From positions 5,802,466 to 5,866,465 of the forward strand of contig CM035358.1 of NCBI GenBank assembly GCA_020137815.1: a DNA stretch of 64,000 bases, given 5' to 3'. The notes under the pieces are model-generated. The model saw only the letters and a list, made by a program, of their open reading frames with translations. It did no database searches and was not told the DNA's origin. Source of the stretch: Hormiphora californensis (lineage: Eukaryota > Ctenophora > Tentaculata > Cydippida > Pleurobrachiidae). Below, in pieces: positions 1 to 24,600 of this stretch (positions within the stretch are counted from its first letter, which is position 1; each line of letters starts with the position of its first letter). Position numbers and translations under genes: made by a program.

Positions 1-47
1 GTGGCATGATGGTGCGGATATCCACCTGTTTTAGCGCGGCTATTTAC

Positions 48-95
48 CGTGCCAATGGAGACATCTCTGCGCAACTTTTTGATCAGGGTGTCACA
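48..95 (-). CDS. candidate 48-nt exon, possibly the next RALGAPA exon
   Basis: On the minus strand a cttatatacag acceptor precedes 16 codons (CDTLIKKLRRDVSIGT) and a GTAAAT donor, phase 0 on both sides. This fits the phase-0 end of the last confirmed RALGAPA exon at 2652. The same bases are also open on the plus strand, and the peptide is too short to identify, so this is a candidate only. Confidence 0.25.
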
Positions 96-624
96 CTGTA
101 TATAAGACTGATCTATTAAACTGTAGCTTCTTGGTGGCACCCATCTACTTCCCCTCCCTCTCAGAGGTGTATACCGTCTTTTGTAACTATAAATTCCCCT
201 TCCCTCTCATTGGTACATATTAACTTCATGTTTTGTAACTAATTCCCCTCCCTTTCAAGAGATGTATACCGTGTTCAGAATATCAGAACAAGCAGGAGGA
301 ATTGTTCTACCTAGACAACTACCACACCCATACCTGTTCAGTCCAAACTAGCCCCATAAGGGTAACCATAGGTACGTGACTTAATTATATGTACGTGACG
401 TCAGATATAGTAGACATGTTAACCATATTTAAGTAGGTACGTGACGTCAAATAGTACACGTGACAACTATTATAGTTGTCACAATATGTCACCTAGGCCG
501 AACTAAGTATAATAGTTAGGTACTACAATTTGTACGGCTCTTTACCCGGCCGACTTCTTACCACATAATATGTTTCTAATATGCGTTAAATTATTTATGA
601 TTTAAAACTCTCCATCACTCTCAG

Positions 625-1158
625 GTACTATTCTGGCGTGTTTTGCGCCCTTGGTACTGCTAGCAGGTATAGCGTACGTATTAGTATGGAGATACAAAGA
701 CTCAATAATGAATGCCTTGAAGAAACTACCCGGAACGGAAAATACACCAGAAAATAGGGTATGATATAAGAGCGCTTTGGGGCGTTTTCCCTGTTCTCCT
801 TCAAGGAGTCACAATCTTACATGACAGTGATCTCTCTCTCCTAGTTAAAGTAACAAACTCCCCGTCCCCTGTGCACACTGCACATGGTGCTCTTAATCTT
901 ACATGACAGTGATCTCTCTCCTAGTTAAAGTAACAAACTCCCCGTCCCCTGTGCACACTGCACATGACAGTGATCTCTCTCCTAGTTAAAGTAACAAACT
1001 CCCCGTCCCCTGTGCACACATGGTACTCTTATAATTGTACACGTGAGCTGACTCGGTGGGCGATGCAGGCTCCATTTCTTTACCATTAAACTCGATTGGG
1101 AAATTCTATTCATCCCCCCCCCCCCCAGAGTCCAGACTACGAAACCATGCAGTTATAA
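625..1158 (+). CDS. 3' end of a single-pass membrane protein (partial, tentative)
   Basis: Two exons can be joined in phase. Exon 625-758 follows a ctctcag acceptor and encodes a hydrophobic helix (ILACFAPLVLLAGIAYVLVW) followed by a basic cytoplasmic stretch (RYKDSIMNALKK). It ends AATAGG before GTATGA. Exon 1129-1158 follows a run of 13 C plus AG and encodes SPDYETMQL then stop. The result would be a type I membrane protein with a short tail carrying a YxxPhi-like YETM. The upstream ectodomain is probably off the left edge; an open frame at 3-94 could supply part of it in compatible phase. I do not recognise the family. Another open stretch at 1375-1520 (47 codons after a tcgacag acceptor) does not match phase and is unassigned. 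Confidence 0.4.
812..1024. repeat. three tandem copies of a 65-85 bp unit
   Basis: The segment containing gacagtgatctctctc, cctagttaaagtaacaaact and ccccgtcccctgtgcaca occurs three times in direct order, starting about 50 bp after the donor of the exon ending at 758. Copies are near identical, so the duplication looks recent. It is non-coding. Confidence 0.8.
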
Positions 1159-1737
1159 TGCTGGCTTTTCCATCCTTAAACATCCTTTTTCATTCTCTTT
1201 TTCCGTTTATTCCGAGTCATTTTTAACCGATTTTCCACCAACCAGGTCTCAGAGAATTACGTTTAGCTAAGAGTAGTTTAACCAACTTTGGGAAAATGTG
1301 ACCAGACAGTGTCTTGTTAGGCAGTCAATATGTACCTAAGGGTTACTCAACCCCCCCTCTCTCTCTCTCATCGACAGAGGATGGGGATGAGCCGGTTCAG
1401 TTCTTCCATGAAGTAAGGAAGTTTGAATTAGACAATTTTACACAGAACTATATTCATAAAGCGGGTGAGGTGAACATTGGACTTCTACGTCTAATCAATA
1501 TGCTCAAGGGAGCTACATGAGGATTGAGATGTATTCTAGGGCAGAACGAAGGAGTGTACAGCAGTGTTCTGCCTATAAATATTACAGATGTTTGTATCAA
1601 TTGTGAAGGGACAAAGAGCTGGTCGAGACAACTGATCAGAAGTTACATATGATTTAGGACATTGTTTAGGTAATTTATTATACTGAGTCATATTCATGTG
1701 ACTATTATATGTCAATGTGGTTATATATTTCATTAAA

Positions 1738-1822
1738 ATTTTAATTAACTTAATTAATTAATTAATTAATTAATTAATTAACTTAATTAATTAATTAATT
1801 AATTAATTAATTAATTAATTAC
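1738..1822. repeat. (TTAA)n simple repeat
   Basis: An almost pure taattaatt array of about 80 bp, interrupted once by an extra ctt. It lies between the left membrane-protein exons and the 32-bp minisatellite. No coding potential. Confidence 0.9.
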
Positions 1823-1924
1823 CTTGAAGACGTTCTTGAGGAGGGTTGTGTATTGATCCTGACAGTTTTCACTGTGAATATCAGAGGGAATAAACAAAAC
1901 CCACTCAATCAGTGTCCAGATCGT

Positions 1925-2645
1925 TATCGCTACTATCGAATCCTGGAATATGATTGGTTAGTGGCTATCGAATCCTGTGATGTGACCGGTTAGTGGTTAT
2001 TGAATCCTGGAATATGATTGGTTAGTGGCTATTGAATCCTGTGATGTGACCGGTTAGTGGCTATTGAATCCTGGAATATGATTGGTTAGTGGCTATCCAA
2101 TCCTGTGATGACATGATGTGATTGGTTAGTGGCTATTGAATCCTGTGATGTGATTGGTTAGTGGCTATCGAATCCTGCAATGTGATTGGTTAGTTCACTA
2201 TTGAATCCTGTGATGTGATTGGTTAGTGGCTATCGAATCCTGCAATGTGATTGGTGAGTTCACTATTGAATCCTGTGATGTGATTGGTTAGTGGCTATCG
2301 AATCCTGCAATGTGATTGGTTAGTGGCTATTGAATCCTGTGATGTGACCGGTTAGTGGCTATAAGCTATTGAATCTTGTGATGTGATTGGCTATCGAATC
2401 CTGCAATGTGATTGGTTATTGGCCATTGAATCCTGTGATGTGATTGGTTAGTGGCTATATTGAATCCTGTGATGTGATTGGTTAGTGACTATTGAATCAT
2501 GTGATGTGATTGGTTAGTGGCTATCGAATCCTGCAATGTGATTGGTTAGTGGCTATTGAATCCTGTGATGTGATTGGCTAGTGGCTATTGAATCATGTGA
2601 TGTGATTGGCTAGTGGCTATCAAATCCTGCGATTTGATTGATCAA
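1925..2645. repeat. 32-bp minisatellite in a RALGAPA intron
   Basis: About 20 copies of a unit close to gctattgaatcctgtgatgt + gattggttagtg, with point variants (atcgaatcctgcaatg, gaccggttag) and a few indels. The last, diverged unit runs into the splice donor of RALGAPA exon 28 (intron begins at 2651 on the minus strand). There are no unique spacers, so it is not a CRISPR array. Confidence 0.9.
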
Positions 2646-2651
2646 CCATAC

Positions 2652-16369
<13,718 letters not shown>

Positions 16370-16394
16370 TGCTACTCAAAACAGAGAGTTGGTT

Positions 16395-16605
16395 TAATTG
16401 AAGGAGGAAGGGGTAAGAGTTGGTGTTATTGAAGGATGAAGGGATACGAGTTGGTGTTATTGAAGGATGAAGGGATAAGAGTTGGTGTTATTGAAGGATT
16501 AAGGGATAAGGGTTGGTGTTATTGAATGATGAAGGGATAAGAGTTGGTGTTATTGAAGGATGAAAGGGTAAGAGTTGGTGTTATTGAAGGATGAAGGGAT
16601 AAGAA
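16395..16605. repeat. 31-bp minisatellite just upstream of the RALGAPA start codon
   Basis: Six to seven copies of gaaggatgaagggataagag + ttggtgttatt directly upstream (5' side) of the RALGAPA ATG at 16369, so in the promoter, 5' UTR or a 5' UTR intron. Confidence 0.85.
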
Positions 16606-16935
16606 ACCGCCAGACGAGGTTTGTGAAGTTGTCATGGGGTAAAATACCGGTGTACCATTTTACCGTACACAGTAGGAGGGTTTAGTTGGGTAGAAAATAA
16701 ACACATTTCTCACAGACAAGATAATGTTAAGAAACTAAAAACAGTATACGATTAAAAAATAACCCGTCATATACAATAACATAAGCATACGCTGCAGGCC
16801 CCTCTTCGTTGCACGGAGGTCACGGTGCACGCATGAGGAGACTGCAGCGCATTCCAAATAATAACAATGTGTTTGATGACGCTGACAACGAAAATAAACG
16901 TTTCAATAATTACTAAACTGGCGGACTAGAACATC

Positions 16936-18003
16936 CTAAAACACGACCATTTCTTCCAACAATTTCTTCATGTAACTCATATCTAATTGCATCCACACTA
17001 CCATATTACCCTTCTCTCCCTCATACCTGACCTCTCCAAACCTCTCTGAACCTCTATCAGTGTTGACATGGACTCTACTGAAAGAAAGATCTTCAACTTT
17101 ACTTTCAGGATGGGCCATCATAAGTGGTATAAACTGGTCTGCAAACACAAAGCCTCTGCCTTCATCTCTTAGCTGTTGGAGCCATGGAGTCATAAGGACG
17201 GCCTCAAACATATTATAGTACGGAGAATTGCCTAGTTTTCCCGTGTCTCTCACTTCATCAATATCACTGAAAGATAGTGTATTGGCCAGACATGCGTCCC
17301 AGGGCATAATATTGACCGTCGTGGAAGTTGAAAACTTCTCTAGTACAAGTTTAGTGGCCAAAGGATCTTCGAAGGTGTTGAACTCGGCGTAAGGGGTGAC
17401 ATTTCCCTTGGAGGTAGAGGTCCCCATAATCCACAGATCCTTGACGAGTTGAGGTAAATATGGGCAAATTGAGAGGGCGTTTGCCAAGTTAGTCAGGGGA
17501 CCAATAGCAACCAAACTGATTTCACCCGGATTCGCAGAAACAATGTTACAAATAGCACTAGCAGCATCCAGATCGCCCGTTTTAACAGGAACGTCGTCAG
17601 GAATAAGGTCTGGCCGGTTGTTCAAACCGTCTGCACCGTGGATAATAGTTGTATCGTTGTTCAAGACTTCCTTCAAGTCTACAGCGTGGCTTGCTCCCTG
17701 GTAAATTGGAATAGAAGAGTTTCCTAACATGTTGAGGAGTCTCGCGGCATTCTTTGTAGACTGTTCAAGGGGGACGTTTCCAAAGACAGTTGTCACGGCA
17801 ACCAATTCAAAGTTCTTCGGGTGAGAAAGGAAAAGTCCCAGTGCCATTGCATCGTCTGTGCCAGGGTCCGTGTCCAAAATAACCCGTCTAACAGGTGAAC
17901 GTGAAGCAGTCATCGCTAAACGGCTCAGGCAAGTAATGAACATAGTGGACATAAGAAGAAACAACACAGTTGAAACAAGCCTTCCGATCTGTAAGACCAT
18001 CAC
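16936..18003 (-). CDS. inosine-uridine preferring nucleoside hydrolase, membrane-anchored or secreted
   Basis: Intronless 355-residue frame. Hydrolyses the N-glycosidic bond of nucleosides to base plus ribose (purine/pyrimidine salvage). The Ca2+/ribose-binding signature DTDPGTDDAMAL lies at about residues 44-55. GPLTNLANAL, LWIMG and the AEFNTFEDP segment follow in the order typical of the IunH fold. The length fits the family (310-350) plus an N-terminal extension. A hydrophobic stretch at about residues 8-28 is a signal peptide or anchor, so the enzyme probably acts in the secretory lumen or outside the cell. It sits head-to-tail between MIGA and RALGAPA, all on the minus strand. The absence of introns in an intron-rich neighbourhood suggests retroposition or an old transfer, but base composition is not obviously different. 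There are two Met codons in a row at the start; I use the first. Confidence 0.9.
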   Translation of the reverse strand: MMVLQIGRLVSTVLFLLMSTMFITCLSRLAMTASRSPVRRVILDTDPGTDDAMALGLFLSHPKNFELVAVTTVFGNVPLEQSTKNAARLLNMLGNSSIPIYQGASHAVDLKEVLNNDTTIIHGADGLNNRPDLIPDDVPVKTGDLDAASAICNIVSANPGEISLVAIGPLTNLANALSICPYLPQLVKDLWIMGTSTSKGNVTPYAEFNTFEDPLATKLVLEKFSTSTTVNIMPWDACLANTLSFSDIDEVRDTGKLGNSPYYNMFEAVLMTPWLQQLRDEGRGFVFADQFIPLMMAHPESKVEDLSFSRVHVNTDRGSERFGEVRYEGEKGNMVVWMQLDMSYMKKLLEEMVVF

Positions 18004-18603
18004 GAAGACGAAATTTTGAGCTTTTTTTAATTTTCACGCGTCCGACGTGTTTTAAAAAATCAACTTTGCTTTGAAATTTCGAACGCCGCGCTCAATTTAT
18101 CTGAATTGTAGAACTAGGTGCGCGCGGTTAAAGAAATGCGGTTCATTTGTAATGCATTCGCTCCCCCCGTTAACGTTCCATTGGACTCCAATTTGGAGAA
18201 CTTAGCTGGAACTGCAGTTGTTCACGAAAAACTTAGACACTTAAATAAAGAGCAAGATTTTAATATAGGAAACAAAGCAAAAAACAAAAACACAGGTTAC
18301 CTCGCATATCGCTAGAATTAGAAAACTAAAAACAAACCCAATTATATTATGTATATAACCTGTCTCAGCTGTCAGAGCATTAGCCTGACAGTGTCTCAGT
18401 CTCACACTGCAGTCCCAGCTCGTAAACTTGCTCGCAAACTTTTACCATCTTGTCTTTACTTGTTATGTTCTCACCCTCCCTTTACATTTGTTTCGGGGGC
18501 GGGGCACGCGAAACACAGTCTAGCTAGGCAAGTCTTTACTACGTTTTCCAAGTTTTGCTCATTCACAATGTAAAGCAAACTCTGAAGTTTCCCTGGCCTG
18601 CAG
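18004..18603. other. intergenic spacer between nucleoside hydrolase and MIGA
   Basis: 600 bp with no coding signal. Contains a partial copy (about 18465-18535) of a short dispersed repeat, ttgttatgttctmaccctccc ... gaaacacagtctagcyaggc, also seen near 13742, 15896 and (reverse) 60875. Confidence 0.6.
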
Positions 18604-21600
18604 TTATGAAAGAGCAAGTTCAAGTTGGCTGTTTAAATCCTCAGCACATTCAAAAAGAGCTTGATATAGATCCTCCGCAAGAGATTCTAAACTTGTGTAG
18701 TTCGTCCGATGCTCATCAAATATCTGGAACAGGTTGTCAAAATTTAATTCGTTTTATGCCACACCAATCAATCACGACATGGGAAAATAGATCCGCTTTA
18801 ATAACGGAACTTTAAATGTTTTATAACTTACTTTGTTCAGCGCAGTGAGAACGTTGTTTCGTATGGATGTACAGATGGGTTTCAAAGTGGCATCATCGCC
18901 TAGGAACCCCCAGGCCAAAGCAGGGGTTAAACTTCCCATAATTTTGTAGAATTTACCTAGCGAGTGTATGTTAGTAAAGCCTTACAATGTTGCAGTAATT
19001 GGGAACCAATTTGTTGTTCGAAGTACACAAACAAACAAACAAATCGTGTATTTCCCACGACCCAAAATGTATTCTCGCGCATCCTTCGTTACATAATTTT
19101 GGTTTGGCGATCGCGCGCGCTCGTAACTGGCCTCAATTCGCAAGAATCAAGCGACTGGGCACAACGTTCAACAGCAGAATACAGATCCGGACTGATATGA
19201 GACAGAGGCCGGCGGTGGCTTGTAAATAACACTCGGATAACTAGAACTAAACTTAAAGTTTTGAAGTTGTTCAAAAAAATGCGGCCACCAAACTTCCCAA
19301 CTCACTGAGAAATCCGTCTGGTTTTGCTTTGCCACTCTTAGTGGATATCATCCCCCACACGGCGGTAGACAACATACTCTTCCTCAGACCTTGTGATATC
19401 CAGCCATTGCTAATAACAGAGGTCACAGAGGCAGGAGGAGCATCGAGATCGTCGAAGGAGTCGAGGAGACAGAAATCAATTACAATGTCGTAGACATTAA
19501 CACTAGACACACGCCGACCTAGAGAGATGTCAGATTGAGAGGGAGGGGGTAGAATTGATTGAAGGCGACGGTGACGGGGGTGGGAAGAATATATTATTTA
19601 AATATTTTCCAGTTCTAAGTTTCTAATCATCCCGCTAAAAGGCCAAATCATTTTTTGTGTGACAGATAGCATGATCCGCTTCATATATTATGTATTGCTA
19701 AATTTATATTTCTCGTAGAACAGTTAAAAAGTGACTTCTCGTGTTGTTGTTTTCGTGTGTGCGTCTCGGCTCTCCCTCCTCTGAGGGCCTTCTCGAATTT
19801 CACCACTTGTCTACCTCGTTCTCCCGCCATCCCCTGCTACTGTGAAGATACAGCAAAGAAACGACCAGCTACCGACCACCGATCTACATTCTCCAATCAG
19901 ATAAGACCATTCATGTTATTGTGTTGTTCCTTATTCATTTCTAGTATAGGCTAGGGGGTGTTATAGTAGTGCTGTTTTCGATTTGGACATGTCATGGTGT
20001 TTGTTTAGTTTGTTATAGCAAGGTCACCTTTCTTCTTATTCTATTTGGTTTGTCCTTTCTTTTAGTTGTATGTGTCTTTAGTCATTTATCGGTCATCATT
20101 TCTAGTCCAGGCCGGGGACTGGAGCTTAGCTTGATTTGGTTTTGGTGTAACAGTCTAGTTGTTTTTAGTTTTTTCTCTTTTCCCCGTTATTACTTATTAC
20201 TGCTAGTTGTTAGGTAACATGTTTCAGAGCACGTTCCTGATGAGGAAAGGGTAAGGCCATGCACTCACTCCAGGACCTGGCAGAGTTTTCTGTGGGATGA
20301 GAGGGGGTGGTTCAGGGGCTCTGTTCCCCTAGTATAGGGTCGTTCTTACCCGGGGTCAGGGCTGTTTTCTGTTCTCCCTCATAAGGGAGAATTGAGTGGG
20401 GGTTCCTGTTTTTTTTGGCAACGAGGGGCTAGTTTCGGGATGGCTGGGGTTGGATGGGGTTGTTTGTCTTCTCCCACTCGTCAAGGTCCTGTACAGGGTT
20501 CACAAGTCAGCCATACCATTTCAATCAGGTCGACCAAGGGTAAGAATTGAAAACCGATAATAATCACAAATCTTAACCCCCCTTATTGCTAGGGAGTTCA
20601 TTTGCAGGGCATGCTCCCGATAAGGAGCGGTGAGTTCACTCGCTCACACTACCACAACTATCATTCTTCAGGTATCTGAATCTCGGTAATGCTCTTCCAA
20701 ATTGCACAAGTCACCTCCCCATTTTTCAGTGCACCCTATTCCTTTCTCTTCTCCTTCTTCCTTTTTCTCTCCTTCCCCCTCTCTCCTTCTCTCTTTCATT
20801 TCTTTCTCCTCCCTGCTCCTTCTCTCTCTCTCTCTCTCTCTCTCTCTGGGATCCTATTAGTCTTGTATTTCATCTCTATCTGGTTCGGAACCATTTTCGG
20901 TGTTAATTGCCCTTCCTGGTCTCACGTTTCTCTTCTCTTCCCCTTCTTTCTCTATGTAGTTCCCCGGGAGATCTCCCTTATCCTTCTTTTGATAGGGTCC
21001 CAATTAGCGGGTCTGGTGTAGCTTATTTCATCCCCCTACCCTGTCCCGTCTTCCTGTGTCTATCCCTTCCTCTGTCTCTCGCCTCTCTCCCGCTCCTTTA
21101 TCTCGTCTTTCTGATCTAATCAGTAGCCCCACTCTCTTTTTCCACATACCACATTATCACCTGGTTGGGCAATGGGCGACTGGCTATCGATTGGCTGGCT
21201 AGTGATTGGGCGAATCTGAATCTTCCTACCCATTCACTAGAACAGTACCTCATGTAAAATTTGGACCTAGCGGCATCACGCACTCACCCCACGCCATAGT
21301 ATTAACCTTTGCCCTCACGATCAGTATCACTCAATATCATTTCGCCCCTGTTTTATCCCTGCATCAGTTCCGGGTTGTAGGACAATATAGACATAAGATT
21401 GTTTATAAATGTCTAACAACCGGGAACTAGCACAATCTCTTCCCTTCCCTTAGTTCCATTCCCAACCCCCTACCATTCACCCTTCCCACCTGTAACCAAG
21501 ACCTCGCTCCAGAGGATCTCGGCTAGGCGGGGCACCTTTCCCTGTTTGCTACCCCCTCCAGTTCGTCAGTCTGTCAGAACCCTATCACATGTGCCCTACG

Positions 21601-24600
21601 GCGCAGTTAGCGACCGTGCCCGAAACCATGACATTAACTTTGTTTGACAAAACTGCTCTGCATGTTATCGAGATTGTTAACATACACTAGTGATTAAGTG
21701 AGTCAGACAGTGCCGGTTTGAGAAAAACTGGGGTCAAACAAGGGTCAGCGTTGAGAGCTGTTACTTTCTAGTGTAACACCAACAGAGATGGTCTATTACC
21801 AAGAAAGGGGAATATGCCGCATAGAGGAAGGAAAAAAAAAAAAAAACAGTTAAAAAGTGTCCCACGAAACTACTCGCTTTCAATTTGCTCTGAACACTCT
21901 TATCTTGACACATCTCTAAATAACTCTGTCCTGTTATACCCACCCCCCTCGAAGGTGGCTTGTGACGTCACTCCTGGGACAGCAAAACGACGATCCATAT
22001 CAAGAATTAGTGTGACATGTGATCTACTTCCCTGTCAAACCCTTCCTAGATTATATTTTGGCAACTAAACTGTTTTAGTGGTTGTCAACCCTGTATCTGA
22101 TCTCTCTTCCTTTAATGCACCTCTCCCTCTTCTAAACTTGTCATTTTGGATCTGACCTCTCCCCTATCAACTTACATTCACAACACAGTATAATCTACGT
22201 CGTTCTTACCTTTCAGTTCTTCCCTTATGGCTGTCAAATTGTCTCCATTGCTTATAAACTCCAACATTTCGTTAAACGCTAAACTAAAATCTTCCGTGTT
22301 CGCTCCTGCAACTTGTAATAACTTTGCAGTGTTATCGCGTCCTACTCGTAACATCCACTCCCGTTTTGATATGTCTTTTAGCAGCTCGTTCATTCGCCAA
22401 CCTGATACCTTGAACCTGGTGAAGTAGTGATGTACATCAAGGTGTATTAATTGTTGAGTTGTCCAGCTTGATATAAGTTTTATTATAAGAGGGTAGGGAA
22501 CGAGCTTGATGATTTAGTCTACTTATACCATTCTCTACAAAATAGTGTAGGGAAGTGGTCGAGCATACAATATGACAGGGAAGAACGCTGAACGTATGAA
22601 ACTACATAGTAGGTAAGAATCGCACTACTAAAATATGCTACAGAAGTTGCAGAGCACGGACAGTATCAGGCGACTCAACTGTAGTTCAGTAGTAAGTAGT
22701 TGAGTCGCCTGACACTGTCCGTGCTCCGCAGAATAAAACCTCTGTAGTAAAATACTGTAGGGGAGCCACAGGTAATATGGGATACCTAACAACTTTTGGC
22801 CATAATTTTTTTTCAGATGACAATAAAGTCACGCCGTCTTCATAGGTGTGTCTTATTTGGACCAGGCTAACACATTACCACCAAAATTACCCCAACGAAT
22901 GCTCCACAACGGAGATCTGGCACTATCCCATATTACCTTGAAAATTTGCAGTGGAATTTTGTTTTGGTGAAATGGGATACCCATTTTATCAAAAAATTGG
23001 TATCCCATTTTATCAAAATTCATTTTCCTAAAAATATGGTAACTTTAAGTCGCACTTTGCTTGGATTAAACTAGTTTGTAATGGTATTTAAGTTTGGTTT
23101 ATAATTAGTAAATGGTCTGAAGGCCCTATAATTTTAGCCGGCAGCCGTGAAATCATGAAAAGTTAGGAACAAGCTACCTAATTTCTTCACCAACGGGTCC
23201 CTAAAGCCTCATTTTACACTACTAAATTCAACAGGAGGGGTAAAAGCGTGAACAGGTTAATTTCCTAGCGTGGTTCTACCTGTATATAATTTCAGACAGG
23301 TCCAAATTTTAGAAATTCTCTAAAATTTGCTAAAGAATTGGAGACCAAAGAGTTGATCGTTAACACATATAAATGTGGATAATATTTAGTAACTGCTAAA
23401 CTAAGAAAGCTACACGGATACCAGAAACCTCTTGGTGTCTATAATAGAAGATTAGATTAATGAGAATTGAATAATTATATCCACACGTGTAGTCGTATTC
23501 TTCAGTTGTCATTCGGTGAATTTCTTCAGAGAATACAAGTTTTTTCGAGTTATGAACGAAAATAGGCTATATTGATAATCGTAACTGAGAAGTTTGCGTT
23601 TAAAATGGCCGTTTAAACAGCCAAAATTTCAGTATCCCATTTTTCAAAAACATGTTTTGGAAAAAAGGGATAGTGAAAATTTGGTAAAATGGGGTATCCC
23701 ATTTCAGTAAAATAAAAGTATCCTATTATACCAAAATCATGAGTTTCTATAATTAGCTAATTATAATTAGACACGTTCATTCTGATGCTCTGATCTCTTC
23801 AGGTATCGCTAATAAATGTCTTGCTCATAAACTAAGCCAATCGATAATTTCTAAAAGGAACAGAGACGTGTGTACCAAATGAAAAAAGTGGCCTGAATTT
23901 TTACTTTCCTTATTTTAAGATGACGAGGGTGCTAGTTTACCATCTAAACACTTCCCACCAAGGCTATAAACGGTTTCAGAACTAATCTAAGATCACTAAT
24001 AAGAGTTATCAACTATTTATGAGCCTGTAACATGGCCAATCTTTTCAAAACATCGATTTCCCATTTTACCAAATTTCCCATATTACCTGTGGCTCCCCTA
24101 ATAGTGGAGAACAGATCTGACTCACCTTTACTAGATAGTCACTTGGAGTGCTTAAACCAAACTGACTATAGCGATTCTTTCTGCACGTAAACGGCTTCAG
24201 CTGATGTTGAAATAGAAGATCCTGAAACGCGTTGAAAGATCGTTTTAAATTAGGCGGGGCATCTTTATGATTTGCTTTATGACAGGGAACTTTTATAAAA
24301 ATTTGGTGGACCAATAAGTTAATTGTAGTTTTCATTTATATATAGCCAGATCTATCTAAAACCATCAGGTCGCCTGATGATTGGTTGCGTCCTAAATACA
24401 GCTGTATTATTTCGTTGTAAAACCAATTTCTATATTCCCGGAAACGTTATAGTTTCTTGTTATGTTCTTCTCTCCCCAGTTTTATAATGCTTCAGTAGAA
24501 GAGTGAGTTAGAAGAAGTTTTCATAATAGTCAAATCTAAAACCAATTCCCGGTAACGTTATAGTTTCACAATGCTGTCGTGTTTCTCTAGATTTGTCTAA

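Noticed and set aside
1250-1303. Exon-like stretch LRELRLAKSSLTNFGKM on the plus strand
   Set aside because: Good acceptor, but its donor phase does not fit the open segment at 1375, and it ends in an immediate stop.
1925-2645. Regular 32-bp direct repeats resembling a CRISPR array
   Set aside because: Units are contiguous with no unique spacers, no cas genes, and the DNA is an animal intron; it is a minisatellite.
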